64,000 nucleotides of DNA from CBDDCX01 sp965226925 (GCA_965226925.1 CBDDEN010000006.1:248001-312000), one strand, 5' to 3'. Shown: positions 8,178 to 16,980, counted from the first letter of the stretch. The notes: generated by a model not told the origin, from the sequence alone. Numbers and translations: made by a program.

Positions 8178-8865
8178 CCGGCGCGCCTGCCCCGTTGCGT
8201 TCGATGATTTCTTTGGAGCCATCGGCCCTCACCAGTTCCACGGTCACCTTACGCGGGCCGGTATGGATGTGTCCGGAGTGTTGCACCTTCGTCTCGACGG
8301 TCTGCCCGAACTCTTTCGGGAACTTGCGGGCGAGCATCCAGGAGGCTGCCTGCCACTGCCCGTCCATGCTCGCCTTCTGGATACGGGCCAGGAGAACCGC
8401 TTTGAGATCCGCCTGCGCACGTTCCAGAGACTCCAGGAATTGGACGTAAGCGAGAGCTGCCCCGGGCTTCCGGGCCTTCTGTGTCCAGGAGTAGAAAGTC
8501 GCCTCGGAGATTCCGGCCCGGATAGCCGCGTCGCGGTTCGGCAGCCCGACATGGATGCCCTCGCAGATGCGCTCGACGGTGAGCGGATCCAGGAGGCGCG
8601 GACGTCCTGGGCTTTCCCTTTGCTCGAACTCATGATCGGCCTGTGCTGCGGCCTTCTCGAGCGGGTGGCCCTCCTTCTTGAGCGTGACTATGCGGCGAAC
8701 CAATGCGAGCACATGTTTCGGGTAATAGCCCATCTTGCCACGACCGGAGGGATGCTGACCGACCTCGGGTTTGGGGATGTGGCCACCCTTGTGCCAGCGG
8801 GTCAGAGTCTTCTGGGATAGTCCGGTGGCTTTGCGGATCTCGGCCGAGGTGACGGTGGCGTTCAT
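8158..8865 (-). CDS. phage terminase small subunit-like HTH protein
   Basis: From ATG 8865 the product is 235 residues. The first ~60 form a MerR-like helix-turn-helix (TSAEIRKATGLSQKTLTRWH). Residues ~95-180 resemble the homeodomain-like region of phage terminase small subunits (RAGISEATFYSWTQKARK, then GQWQAASWMLARKFPKEFG). Small terminases recognise the phage packaging site and recruit the large subunit. The ParB-like, hypothetical and terminase-large genes lie upstream on the same strand, as in a phage packaging block. The last ~7 codons overlap the IS3 fragment, so the native C-terminus may be altered. Confidence 0.6.
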   Translation of the reverse strand: MNATVTSAEIRKATGLSQKTLTRWHKGGHIPKPEVGQHPSGRGKMGYYPKHVLALVRRIVTLKKEGHPLEKAAAQADHEFEQRESPGRPRLLDPLTVERICEGIHVGLPNRDAAIRAGISEATFYSWTQKARKPGAALAYVQFLESLERAQADLKAVLLARIQKASMDGQWQAASWMLARKFPKEFGQTVETKVQHSGHIHTGPRKVTVELVRADGSKEIIERNGAGAPGEESSE

Positions 8866-8942
8866 GCGGACTGCTCCTGCACCGCAGGCGCCTCGTCTGT
8901 CCCGATGTCCGCGAGACGCTCCAGGGCGAGCTCGGCGACGAT

Positions 8943-9566
8943 TCACAGGGCTGTGGCGCTGTTGAAGACGTTGGTGTGGGCCTTCACGGCTACGATCACC
9001 TCGAAGAGCTGATCGAAGTCCTCGGCACGGGCCAGGTGGTAGATGGTCGGGTGTTTGGTCTTCGCCGCTTTCTCGATGCTGGCCAGCGCCTCGCGGAACG
9101 CTTTCTCGTGTCCGGTAAGGAACAGCACGGTGATCTCCTGGTACTCGGGGTGGGCGGCGGCCAGGTCGAGGATATCGAGGCCCTGGAATTTCTGAACGTC
9201 GTCATCGGTGAGCCCGGAATAGAGCCGTTCGTCCAACTCGGACAGGCCTTGGTAGAGCTCGGCGAGCTGGGCGGGATCATCCTGTCCCGTCACCGCGTTG
9301 TGTGACAGTTGGATCGCCGTTTTCCTTTCGGCGCTTAGGTGCGTCGTGATGACGTGGGCCTCCGACTGTTCTAGGCCCGCGGCGAGAGCGGCGTCGACGC
9401 GGTGGTGCCCCGACAGGATCTCCATCGGCTCCCCCTCGGGAGCGTAAACCAGGATCGAGCTCGTCAGGTGGCCGTCCCTCCGGACGTTCTCCGTGAGCCG
9501 CTTCATCTGCGCGGCCGTCATGAATCGGGCGTTCTTGGCCTGGGGTTTCAGGTCCCGGAGCTTCAC
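8943..9566 (-). CDS. ParB/Srx N-terminal domain protein, phage type
   Basis: The 207-residue product starts with the ParB-N/Srx fold: KLRDLKPQAKNARFM, then a long helix (AAQMKRLTENVRRDGHL) and the diagnostic loop LSGHHRVDAALAAG. In ParB proteins this box binds CTP; in phage and plasmid relatives the domain is also linked to nuclease or regulatory roles. No central HTH DNA-binding domain follows, so this is not a chromosomal partition ParB. It lies 77 bp upstream of the terminase-small-like gene on the same strand. A role in packaging or early phage regulation is inferred from position only. Confidence 0.7.
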   Translation of the reverse strand: MKLRDLKPQAKNARFMTAAQMKRLTENVRRDGHLTSSILVYAPEGEPMEILSGHHRVDAALAAGLEQSEAHVITTHLSAERKTAIQLSHNAVTGQDDPAQLAELYQGLSELDERLYSGLTDDDVQKFQGLDILDLAAAHPEYQEITVLFLTGHEKAFREALASIEKAAKTKHPTIYHLARAEDFDQLFEVIVAVKAHTNVFNSATAL

Positions 9567-9725
9567 GGTCCGAACCTAGACGGCGGAGCACGGCGTTGAT
9601 ATCTGGCTCTGGAGCCCCGGTACAGATCATCAGCGTTCGTACTGTGCGTAGACAAGACTCCTGACTCTCGTCAAGCTTTACGTAAATCATCGCTCTCCTC
9701 CCTCCTCACTGTGAAACTCTGAACC

Positions 9726-10373
9726 TCAACCCCCATCGCCTGTTGGTTCGTGCGACACTCTCTCCAGGGTAGCGGTAGGCGTATCGTCGCCTAATGCGAA
9801 GACAAACGCCATCGCCTCGACGAAGCCCTCCAGGGTCCCGTCGTTCGAAGGGATCTTGGCCGCGTTTGGGTACTCGATCCGGACGTCGCTCATAGACAAC
9901 CACCACGGGTCCGACCCCGGATAGGCGAGCTCGAAGGCCCGGTAGAGCTCTGCTTTGTCCGAGATCGCCTGCCGGATTTCTGCGGGATCCCACTGGCCGG
10001 CCTCGAGGCGAGCGAGGATGCAAGGCCAGAGTTGGCGGTAGCCGGGCCACGCCCTTCGGAGCCGGGCCAGCCACTCGTCCGTGGCCCGAAGGCCGCCCAG
10101 GCCGTTCACCACGGCCGTTCTCAAGCCGTGATCGGTGAGCCGCATCCAACGCCGCGCGGACCGCTCCGGTACGCCGGTCCTCTCGAGCGCGTCCGCCCAT
10201 CCCCCGTGGCCGGCTTCCGTCTTGAGCTGGAGCAACGCTTCCCCGCATCGAAGCGCCAGGTCCGTCCGGTGGGCGTCGGCCGCGAGGAACCCCTGGTAGC
10301 ACACCTGGGCCTCGTCGAGCGCGCCGCGTTGTGTCACGCGCACTTCCGCGGTAGGTTCGCCGTGCAAGATCAC
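9726..10373 (-). CDS. hypothetical phage protein (DUF3102-like helical segment)
   Basis: The 215-residue product begins at GTG 10373 with GGAGG 8 nt upstream. Residues ~40-80 (CGEALLQLKTEAGHGGWADA, then GVPERSARRWMRL) resemble the helical segment of DUF3102-type phage and plasmid proteins, which carry a short HTH-like unit. The C-terminal half is acidic and rich in aromatic residues, with no motif I recognise. It lies between the terminase large fragment and the ParB-like gene, so I treat it as part of the prophage remnant. Function unknown. Confidence 0.5.
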   Translation of the reverse strand: MILHGEPTAEVRVTQRGALDEAQVCYQGFLAADAHRTDLALRCGEALLQLKTEAGHGGWADALERTGVPERSARRWMRLTDHGLRTAVVNGLGGLRATDEWLARLRRAWPGYRQLWPCILARLEAGQWDPAEIRQAISDKAELYRAFELAYPGSDPWWLSMSDVRIEYPNAAKIPSNDGTLEGFVEAMAFVFALGDDTPTATLERVSHEPTGDGG

Positions 10374-10435
10374 TTCCAGCCCTCCGGGTTGGTTTCGGGC
10401 TCGCTGGGATGCCGCCCCGGCGGGCTTTTCCGCTG

Positions 10436-10464
10436 GCCAAAACGGCCACCGTGGCCGTTTTGGC
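10436..10464 (-). terminator. perfect 14-bp hairpin downstream of terminase-large fragment
   Basis: GCCAAAACGGCCAC and its complement are separated by one base, 26 bp after the terminase stop. On the minus strand the 3' arm ends GGCCGTTTTGGC; the T-run is inside the stem and not after it. It is a probable transcription barrier, although not canonical. Confidence 0.45.
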
Positions 10465-10489
10465 TTTCCCTCTTTCCGCCGTCCAAACC

Positions 10490-11462
10490 TTACCAGGCTT
10501 GGCTTACCACCCTTGGTGAGCCGGAGCGGAAGGGCATAGCTCGACCCTCGAGTCGGAGCCGCCCGTCCAGCGCTATGCGTGTTCCACCCTCGGAGTCGCC
10601 GTCGCTTTGGGCCTCACGGTCGCGCAATGGGATCGCCGCAAGTCGGAGCCTTCCCCCGAGCGCGATCCCGCCCAAGTCGCGGACCAGCGCGCCGGCGGCA
10701 AGCACCCCGGCAACAGCCACGTCGTCACGGGACCGCCTGTGGCGGCGCTTCTGCAGCCGGACGGAGCCTTGGTCATCACTCGCGACAGTCGCCTGGGACA
10801 GGCTCACCGCCGCGAGCGCGCGGCATTCCTTCGCAATGGACAGCGGCCCGTCCGCCACCAGCTTACGGAACCCGCTGATGTCCTCGGTCGCCTCGCTCCA
10901 CCTCGTCACCCTCGGATTGACCGGCCAGCGGCCTGCCACCACGTCCTGCAGCGTTCCCAGGATGAAGCGATCGCAGTAGATCGCCGCGGGAATGATCCCG
11001 ACCCCGAGCAGGTAGTCGATCAGCACAAATGGCCTCGACACCCGCAGCCCTTCGTCCACCAGCAGCGCCCCGTCCCGCTGGAGCTTCCGGTATAGCCCCT
11101 GCGGCATGGCGTCCTGTCTTTCCCTCTCGGACAGATCCGGAATCCCCGGACACAGCGCGTAGCACTCGCTTCGCCCGTTCCTCCATAGCGCCCACGCCGC
11201 GCTCCAGGACCGTTCCGCTCCAAGATCTAGTCCCACAATCGGCCGTCCCTCCCGCAGCGGAACCTCCCGGCCCTCGACACGCTGCCACGCCTCCACCGTC
11301 ACGAGCACCTCGGAGTAGACCGCTACCGCGCGGTTGAGTCTGTAATCAGGCAAGGAATCGACCCACGACTGAATGTCGGTCTCCTTCCAAGCGACGCGGT
11401 TCGGACTCAGCCGCAACGGCTTCGGAAGCGCGCAGTCCGCGACTCGCCTTCGGACCGTGACG
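10490..11462 (-). pseudogene. terminase large subunit nuclease domain joined to an AlpA-like N-terminus
   Basis: Residues after ~50 match the RNase H-like nuclease of phage terminase large subunits: GRPIVGLDLGAERSWSAAWA, a conserved aspartate in AIYCDRF, and the terminal acidic motif RSRDDVAVAGVLAAGAL. This domain cuts concatemeric DNA during packaging. The ATPase half is missing. Instead, the frame begins with LPKPLRLSPNRVAWKETDI, which resembles the C-terminus of AlpA-type excision regulators. The join lies near SWVDSLPDYRLNRA. The 5' side runs straight into the IS3-family element at 11463, so the AlpA part is cut as well. This is a double-truncated chimera and probably not functional. TTG 11416 is the first internal start available. 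Confidence 0.6.
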
Positions 11463-11535
11463 TGACCCCCTGAAACGAGACCGAAGTTGATGTTAGGATG
11501 CGGCTTTGGTCGCAGCTATCAGGGAGGAGGTCAGA

Positions 11536-11814
11536 ATGAGTAGGAGACGACACACGCCGGAGCAGATCATCACGGCATTGAGAGAGGCGGAGGTGGGTCT
11601 GGCGAACGGCGAAACGGTGGCGATGGTGAGCCGGGAGTTGGGGATCAGCGAGCAGACGTACTACCGGTGGAGGCAGGAGTTCGGGGGGATGAAGGTGGAT
11701 CAAGCTCGACGCTTCAAGGAGCTGGAGAAGGAGAACGCACGGCTAAAGCGAGCGGTGGCGAACCTGACGGTGGACAAGCTGATCCTGGAGGAAGCGACCA
11801 AGGGAAACTTCTGA
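11536..11814 (+). CDS. IS3-family transposase OrfA
   Basis: The 92-residue product has the IS3 OrfA helix-turn-helix (HTPEQIITALREAEVG, then LGISEQTYYRWR) followed by a leucine-zipper-like coiled coil (RFKELEKENARLKRAVANLT). It binds the terminal inverted repeats and can be fused to OrfB by programmed -1 frameshifting near its end at AAGGGAAAC. ATG 11536 follows GGAGG 7 nt upstream. It is intact in this copy, unlike the relative at 63.1 kb. Confidence 0.9.
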   Translation: MSRRRHTPEQIITALREAEVGLANGETVAMVSRELGISEQTYYRWRQEFGGMKVDQARRFKELEKENARLKRAVANLTVDKLILEEATKGNF

Positions 11815-12698
11815 GCCCCGAGCGCCGACGCAGGTGCGTGATGCATGTACGTCAGAGACTCGGGGCGAGTGAACGTCACGCGTGTCACGTACTGGGTCAG
11901 CCGCGCTCGACGCAGCGCCGGGTGAAGAAGCTACCTGGCGACGAGGAGGCGCTACGCACGGACGTGATACGGTTGGCGAGCCGGTTCGGCAGGTACGGGT
12001 ATCGCCAGATCACGAACCTGCTGCGTATCGAGGGCTGGGAGGTGAACCACAAGCGTGTGGAGCATATCTGGAGGCAGGAGGGGCTGAAAGTGCCCAGACG
12101 GCAACCGAAACGGGGTCGGTTGTGGCTCAACGATGGCTCGTGCATCCGGCTCAGGCCACTGCACAAGAATCACGTGTGGTCCTACGACTTCGTAAGCACG
12201 AGGACCCATGACGGCCGTGCGCTGAAGCTTCTGACCGTGCTCGACGAGTACACGCGGCAGTGTCTGGCGATCAAGGTCGGTCGAAAGACTCGAGCTCACG
12301 ACGTTCTCGAGGTGCTCACCGATCTCTTCGCTCGGCACGGTCCGCCCGAGCATCTGCGCTCGGACAACGGGCCAGAGTTCACGGCGAAACTGGTGCGGAG
12401 ATGGCTGGCCAGGCTGCGGGTCCAGACCCTCTACATCGCGCCGGGCAGTCCGTGGGAGAACGGCTACAACGAGAGCTTCAACGGCAAACTGAGAGACGAG
12501 TTCTTGAACGGAGAGATCTTCTACACACTGCCCGAGGCGACGGTACTCGTCGAGCAGTGGAGGCGGCTGTACAATACCGTCCGACCCCATCGTGCCCACG
12601 GCGGACTACCCCCCGCCCCAGAGACGATAAAACCATCGCCCTGGTTCCTCAGGATGCCCCAACTCCAGGGACCACCGATGGCTCGGGGTCTAACATAG
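11805..12698 (+). CDS. IS3-family transposase OrfB
   Basis: OrfB lies in the -1 frame relative to OrfA; the frame is open from upstream and the product is probably made as an OrfAB fusion, or from GTG 11838. It contains the HTH_21 region (RFGRYGYRQITNLLRIEGW) and an rve-type integrase core with the catalytic triad in order: D in HVWSYDFVSTR, D in RSDNGPEF, and E in NGYNESFNGKLRDEF. The C-terminus (YNTVRPHRAHGG) is typical. It catalyses excision and insertion of the element. The core is intact, so this copy may be active or able to act in trans on the damaged copy. Confidence 0.9.
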   Translation, partial: KLLSPERRRRCVMHVRQRLGASERHACHVLGQPRSTQRRVKKLPGDEEALRTDVIRLASRFGRYGYRQITNLLRIEGWEVNHKRVEHIWRQEGLKVPRRQPKRGRLWLNDGSCIRLRPLHKNHVWSYDFVSTRTHDGRALKLLTVLDEYTRQCLAIKVGRKTRAHDVLEVLTDLFARHGPPEHLRSDNGPEFTAKLVRRWLARLRVQTLYIAPGSPWENGYNESFNGKLRDEFLNGEIFYTLPEATVLVEQWRRLYNTVRPHRAHGGLPPAPETIKPSPWFLRMPQLQGPPMARGLT

Positions 12699-12722
12699 GA
12701 AGTGGTACCGCAACTGGGGGCA

Positions 12723-13376
12723 CCTCACACCACCCCGCCCCACAGTCGATAGCTTCGCCGCCACGCCAGCCAGCATTGAGAGTGGTGAATCCGCAACGCT
12801 CAGCTGGACGACAACCAACGCGACGTCCGTCAGCATCAACAACGGGGTCACCGGAACGCTGAATGTTGATGGCAGCACCACGGTGACGCCAACCAGCACG
12901 ACCATCTACACCCTGACCGCAACAGGGGACGGCGGAACGGCGACCGCGACCGCGACCGTCACGGTTACCGAGCCCCCACCCCCGCCGCAGCAAGCGGCTT
13001 TCGAGGTCCGCATCGAGAACGTCTCGGCAGTCTATGACTTCCCCGCAAGTGGGTCCTTTACGATTCCCGCGGGTGCTAGCGCTCCCGGACCGCTACTTCC
13101 CGGAGCGGCGTACGAGTTCGATTTCCCAGCGTTGCCGGGATCCCAGCTCTCATTTGCGACGATGTTCGTGCATTCCAATGACTTCTTCTATGCGCCGGAT
13201 GGTGAGGGGATCGAACTCTTCGACGCCGAAGGCCAGCCGATCACCGGTGACATCACCGACCAAGTAACGCTGTGGGACGCGGGAACGGAGATGGATCAGG
13301 CGCCTGGTGGTAGCGACCAGCCTCCAGCGACGATGAATGTCGGGACGGATATCGGCCCTGACGACACGAATCCTTT
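12723..13376 (+). pseudogene. spondin-domain secreted protein, 5' piece
   Basis: The open frame starts inside the IS3 right end with no native start, so the signal peptide is lost. It encodes an Ig-like segment (ESGESATLSWTTTNATSVSI), a Pro-rich linker (EPPPPPQQ) and a spondin domain (FEVRIENVSAVYDF, then QLSFATMFVHSNDFFYAPDG). It is cut at AATCCTTT (13369-13376), the target of the IS1595-family element. The same 8 bp recur at 15885-15892, after which the domain resumes in the same frame. Joined, the pieces give one secreted protein with two spondin domains. Bacterial spondin domains are extracellular with unassigned ligands. The gene is broken at both ends of this piece. Confidence 0.8.
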
Positions 13377-13436
13377 GGCGATTGTATATCTCTTGCACGG
13401 CTGTCCCTATCGCAGTATATTGATTGTATGGCATCG

Positions 13437-13598
13437 TTACTCGGTTTTCGGCTCTTTCGGCTCGCTTTCCTGAGCCACGCGTTTCAACTCCTTCACGACG
13501 CGTTTGCTGAACACCTTCTGCATGATCTCGTCTCCCGTGAGTTTGCTCACGTCCTTGGGGAGCCGGTCCTTCTCTCTGCGCTTGGTGGAATCAACCAT
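13437..13598 (-). CDS. small lysine-rich passenger protein
   Basis: A 53-codon frame from ATG 13598 encodes a charged, Lys/Arg-rich peptide (KRREKDRLPKDVSKLTGDEI). Its start codon overlaps the transposase ATG on the opposite strand. It lies inside the IS1595-family element, before the transposase. Composition and helical spacing look like a real small DNA- or protein-binding product, but I recognise no family. It could be a chance frame. Confidence 0.4.
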   Translation of the reverse strand: MVDSTKRREKDRLPKDVSKLTGDEIMQKVFSKRVVKELKRVAQESEPKEPKTE

Positions 13599-14508
13599 GT
13601 CGAGCACCGCCAATATCAATCTGATGTCGTTGATGGATCGCTTCGGAACCGAAGAGACCTGCCGGGAATACCTCGAAAAGCTGCGCTGGCCGTCTGGTGT
13701 CGCCTGCCCGCGTTGCGGTGACATGTCCGTATCCGAGATCACCACTCGGGACCAGTTCGATTGCAACGGATGCCGCTACCGCTTCTCTGTGACCTCGGGG
13801 ACGATCTTCGACAACACCAAGCTTCCTCTGCGGAAGTGGTTCGTGGCCATGTACCTGATGATCGAGTCTAAGAAGGGGATCAGCGCGAACCAGATGAAGC
13901 GCACCCTCGGAGTCTCCTACAAGACCGCTTGGCACCTCTGTCACCGCATCCGTGAGGCCATGACTACCGACCGCTTCGAGGGACCGACGCTGTTCGGGAT
14001 CATCGAAGTGGACGAGACGTTTGTCGGTGGTCGCCAGCGAGGCAAGGGCAGAGGACCCTACTCGACGACCAACAAGTCCATCGTCGTGGGTGCCGTGCAG
14101 CGTGACGGGCGCGTCCGCCTGGAGCGCATCCCGAACACGAAACGGGCCACCTTGGACGACTTCATCAAGCGCACCGTCACCGATGAAGCCCTCGCCATCT
14201 ACACCGACGAGTTTCCGGCCTACCGTGGCCTCGGGGACCGTATGGGCATCGAGCATGACACCGTGCAGCACAACCTCGACGAATGGGTCGTGGGCGATGT
14301 CCACACGAACAGCGTCGAAGGCATGTGGAGCCTGTTCAAGCGTTCCGTCATGGGTGCCTTCCACAAGATCAGCGTGAAGCATATGGACCGTTACCTCGAA
14401 GAGCTTGAATGGCGCTTCAACAACAGGGATAACCCGCTCATTTTCCGGGATCTTCTTCTTCGGATTCTTGACGGGAAGGCTCTTCGCTATCGAAGCTTGA
14501 CGGCATAG
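13597..14508 (+). CDS. IS1595-family transposase
   Basis: The 303-residue product has the family layout: an N-terminal zinc ribbon (CPRCG, then CNGC), a helical segment (GISANQMKRTLGVSYKTAWH) and a DDE-type core (ISXO2-like) with VDETFVGG, the second acidic residue in IYTDEFPAY, and NSVEGMWSLFKR. It moves the 2.5-kb element. ATG 13597 is used; ATG 13624 (MSLMDRF) is also possible and would avoid the overlap with the divergent small gene. The 3' end overlaps the convergent passenger gene by 71 bp. A 117-bp slice of this gene reappears at 34024-34140. Confidence 0.93.
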   Translation: MSSTANINLMSLMDRFGTEETCREYLEKLRWPSGVACPRCGDMSVSEITTRDQFDCNGCRYRFSVTSGTIFDNTKLPLRKWFVAMYLMIESKKGISANQMKRTLGVSYKTAWHLCHRIREAMTTDRFEGPTLFGIIEVDETFVGGRQRGKGRGPYSTTNKSIVVGAVQRDGRVRLERIPNTKRATLDDFIKRTVTDEALAIYTDEFPAYRGLGDRMGIEHDTVQHNLDEWVVGDVHTNSVEGMWSLFKRSVMGAFHKISVKHMDRYLEELEWRFNNRDNPLIFRDLLLRILDGKALRYRSLTA

Positions 14509-14830
14509 CCAGCCGCTTCAATGACTCCTGAATAAGCTCAAAGTCCTTCACGTAGCCCGGACCGCTTGCGTTATACGCTCGGCTCTTCTCCAAGAGCGTA
14601 TCTTTGGCCTCATCCACTTTGGCACGACTAGCACCCCCCATCTCCACCTCCGCAACGACATCGACGAAGTGATCGCGGGCTCGCTTCAACTGCTCCGCCG
14701 GTGGGTAGACAGAGAGGTCGCCCAACTCAAGCGCCTTCAGGGACTCTTCGTACTCGCCGCCCGATTTCCCGAGGACGGCCCCAAGATCAACCCCCAATTG
14801 CTTCGCAGCCCGCTTGATATCGCGTCGCAA
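14438..14830 (-). CDS. hypothetical passenger protein of the IS1595 element
   Basis: The 130-residue product is acidic and helical, with probable coiled-coil segments (EQLKRARDHFVDVVAEVEMG) and a charged tail (DSEEPSRQESEEEDPGK). There is no signal peptide or membrane helix. It lies convergent to the transposase inside the same element, and its C-terminal codons overlap the transposase end. I recognise no family. Its role may be accessory to the element or simply cargo. Confidence 0.5.
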   Translation of the reverse strand: MRRDIKRAAKQLGVDLGAVLGKSGGEYEESLKALELGDLSVYPPAEQLKRARDHFVDVVAEVEMGGASRAKVDEAKDTLLEKSRAYNASGPGYVKDFELIQESLKRLAMPSSFDSEEPSRQESEEEDPGK

Positions 14831-14863
14831 GAGGCCGCGCGTCCATGGGAACCCACACTCAGG

Positions 14864-15831
14864 TCAACGGGGCCGTACTTCTTCTCGACCGCCTCTATCG
14901 TTTCCTCGCAGGAAGGGCTTCATCTCAGGGTAGTGTTCCCCGTACATGAAGCTCAGTCGCTTCATGAGCAGACCAGCGTCTACGGGGTTCAGTGGTGCCT
15001 TCACGGCCCCCCACCAGGCCCTTAGCCGCTCCTCACGGTCTACCAGGCCCATCTCGCGGATGTCGCCCGGAACGGGGATTAAGACAACACCCCGGTTGGG
15101 GGCGTCACGAATAGAATCGGGATCGACTTCAATCCCATGGTCGTTCTTCCGGACCAGTAGATCTTGTCGAGGTTCTTGAACGGGCATTGCCCGCACTCGT
15201 AGTTGGGATACTACCCTGTAGGGTGCGTCCGGGATGAACTGGTTGGTCAGATGCAAGCGGCGAGGCGAGGGTAGAGGCGGTAGCCGAGTCCGCGCATACC
15301 AAGGGGTGCGCCATTCTTCCCAATCCCGCGTGATATCGGCGATGGTGGCAGGAGAAAAAGAAAGTGCGCTCTTCGTAACCCCGATGCCCCCCTCCCAGAT
15401 TTTGTGAGGGCCGAGGCGGGCCACCGATGCGGGAAGTCAGCGCACACCACTTCGATCCCTGGGTCGTCATCAGCGACAATATCGAGTAGATCGCCGCCCG
15501 TGTCTTGCCAGTGCAGGCGGATTGTTGGGATATCGGAGCGGCGGTGGACACCACCTGGCCTAATCTCACGAACGGACACAACACGCACGGCACATTTCTT
15601 TGCAGCCACCCGACCCTTGTTGTGGATCTTTACGCGAGCCCGGAAACCCTGGCTTGCATCGTAGCGTGGCTTGGGGCGCACGATGGGCCGATATGCACGA
15701 AGCGACTCCGCGATTCCCAAAGAGCCGCCCACGAGAAGGGTTGCCCCAAGGATGCCAAAACCAGCTATCACGGCAGCTCCGGCGGCGCACACGGCGCTCC
15801 AGAGAGTGATATGCCCGGTCTTGTCTTCCAT
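14864..15831 (-). pseudogene. membrane-anchored passenger protein, probably frameshifted
   Basis: From ATG 15831 the frame encodes one N-terminal membrane helix (AAVIAGFGILGATLLVGG) and a soluble domain rich in beta strands (FRARVKIHNKGRVAAKKCAV, then DIPTIRLHWQ), which reads well to about 15,420. Past that point the plausible protein continues in another frame from GTG 15424 (ATIADITRDWEEWR, then LVDREERLRAWWGAVKAPL) to the stop at 14864. This suggests one gene of about 320 codons with a frameshift near 15,425, although two overlapping genes are possible. It is cargo of the IS1595-family element; no family recognised. Confidence 0.45.
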
Positions 15832-15892
15832 GCACCGGAAGCTAACTGATGCGCAGTATCCCGTGCAACAGGGTTACAATCACCAATCCTTT

Positions 15893-16754
15893 GGTGCGGC
15901 TAGCGGATGCTGATCATCTTCCAGCGGTGGCAGACGTCATAACTGTGACGCTGGAGTCCACCGGCCCGAACGCATTCCGGGCAAGCATCGAAAATGTGAG
16001 TGCAGGTGTAACGTTCCCGCATCCGGCGGGCATACTACTTGCTCCAGGGGTCTGGGTCGTCCACACGGCGCCCAACCCCATCTTCACCGACAGTGAGCCC
16101 GATCGAGGTGAGGGTCTAGAGATTCTGGCCGAGGATGGGCACAATAATATCCTCGCTGCAGCACTCGCGGAACGCACGGGCATCACAAGTCCCATCGCAC
16201 CGGGCGTCTTCGCCGTACACACTACGCCGCTCTTCGCAGACGGTCTTCCCGACTTGGGAGTGGGTCTCGAGGCCCTCGCCGAGGACGGAGATCCTAGTAC
16301 CATTGCCGCGACCCTCGCCTTCCTCGCCATGAGCCCCGATTCCAACGTGCGATCGGCCGGGGTGTTTCACACACCCGAAGGATCGGACGGACCCGGGCCC
16401 GTGGGTCCCGGCGCTGCATACACGTTCTCGGTCACAGCCATGGAGGGCGACCGCCTCTCGTTCGCCACCATGTACGTTCAGTCGAACGACCTCTTCTTTG
16501 CACCGGATGACACAGGGCTTGATCTGTTTCCCGGAGGAGCCCCGCTGAGTGGAGACGTCTCAGAAATGATCCTGCTGTGGGACCTGGGGACCGAGGTCAA
16601 TGAAACTCCGGGATTCGGGCCAAACCAACCCCCTCGCCAATCCGGTGCCAACACGGGTCCGGACGAGGGTGGTGTTATTCGAGAGGTCGACGACGGCTTC
16701 CAGTATCCCGCAACCTCTGAATTCTTGCGTGTGACTGTCAGCCCGGCCAACTGA
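15893..16754 (+). pseudogene. spondin-domain secreted protein, 3' piece
   Basis: This continues the gene at 12723-13376 in the same frame after one copy of AATCCTTT. It finishes the first spondin domain (LPAVADVITVTLESTG) and carries a second one (NAFRASIENVSAGVTF, then RLSFATMYVQSNDLFFAPDD), ending at TGA 16752-16754 after FLRVTVSPAN. The second domain contains an internal duplication of about 45 residues (GVWVVHTAPNPIF and GVFAVHTTPLFAD). ATG 15849, inside the IS1595 right end, is in frame and could start a truncated product without a signal peptide. Confidence 0.8.
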
Positions 16755-16765
16755 GGCGGAGCTCT

Positions 16766-16810
16766 GCCGCCACGCTCAGGCTATGGCGACCATAGCCTGA
16801 GCGTGGCGGC
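16766..16810 (+). terminator. 21-bp perfect hairpin after the spondin gene
   Basis: GCCGCCACGCTCAGGCTATGG and its exact complement flank a 3-nt loop, starting 12 bp after the spondin stop. There is no T-run, but the stem is long enough to act as a strong terminator or 3' stabiliser. Confidence 0.6.
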
Positions 16811-16980
16811 GAGGTGACCTTTCACGAGGAGGACCTAGCGAAGTTGCTCGGCGGCAACTTCCTCCGGGTGTTCGCCGAGATTCTCTAGTGCCATAGCGCT
16901 GCGATCCAGAAAACCTCCCGCCTCCAGCAACACGATGTCGTCGCGCTTCCGCAGCTCGCGCAGGAACGGACTGGCCTTGC

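Larger units (their letters stand above)
11463..12722 (+). mobile_element. IS3-family element, copy A (1,260 bp)
   Basis: The ends are defined by comparison with the related element at 62105-63372: left TGACCCCCTGAAACGAGACC and right (reverse complement) TGCCCCCAGTTGCGGTACC. Two overlapping reading frames encode the transposase. The flanks (GACG left, CCTC right) are not a direct repeat and belong to unrelated genes (terminase/AlpA on the left, spondin on the right). The element therefore marks a deletion or recombination junction, not a simple insertion. Confidence 0.85.
13377..15884 (+). mobile_element. IS1595-family element with passenger genes (2,508 bp)
   Basis: The element is bounded by 24-bp imperfect inverted repeats (19 of 24 matching), GGCGATTGTATATC at the left and, reversed, GGTGATTGTAACCC at the right; both end in TTGCACGG. 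It is flanked by identical 8-bp AATCCTTT, the duplication length known for this family. Inside are an IS1595-type transposase and at least two minus-strand reading frames not needed for transposition. Removing the element and one duplication restores the spondin frame exactly. Confidence 0.93.

Noticed and set aside
13377..15884. Reading the spondin pieces as two separate genes.
   Set aside because: The 8-bp duplication, inverted repeats and restored frame show one gene split by insertion.
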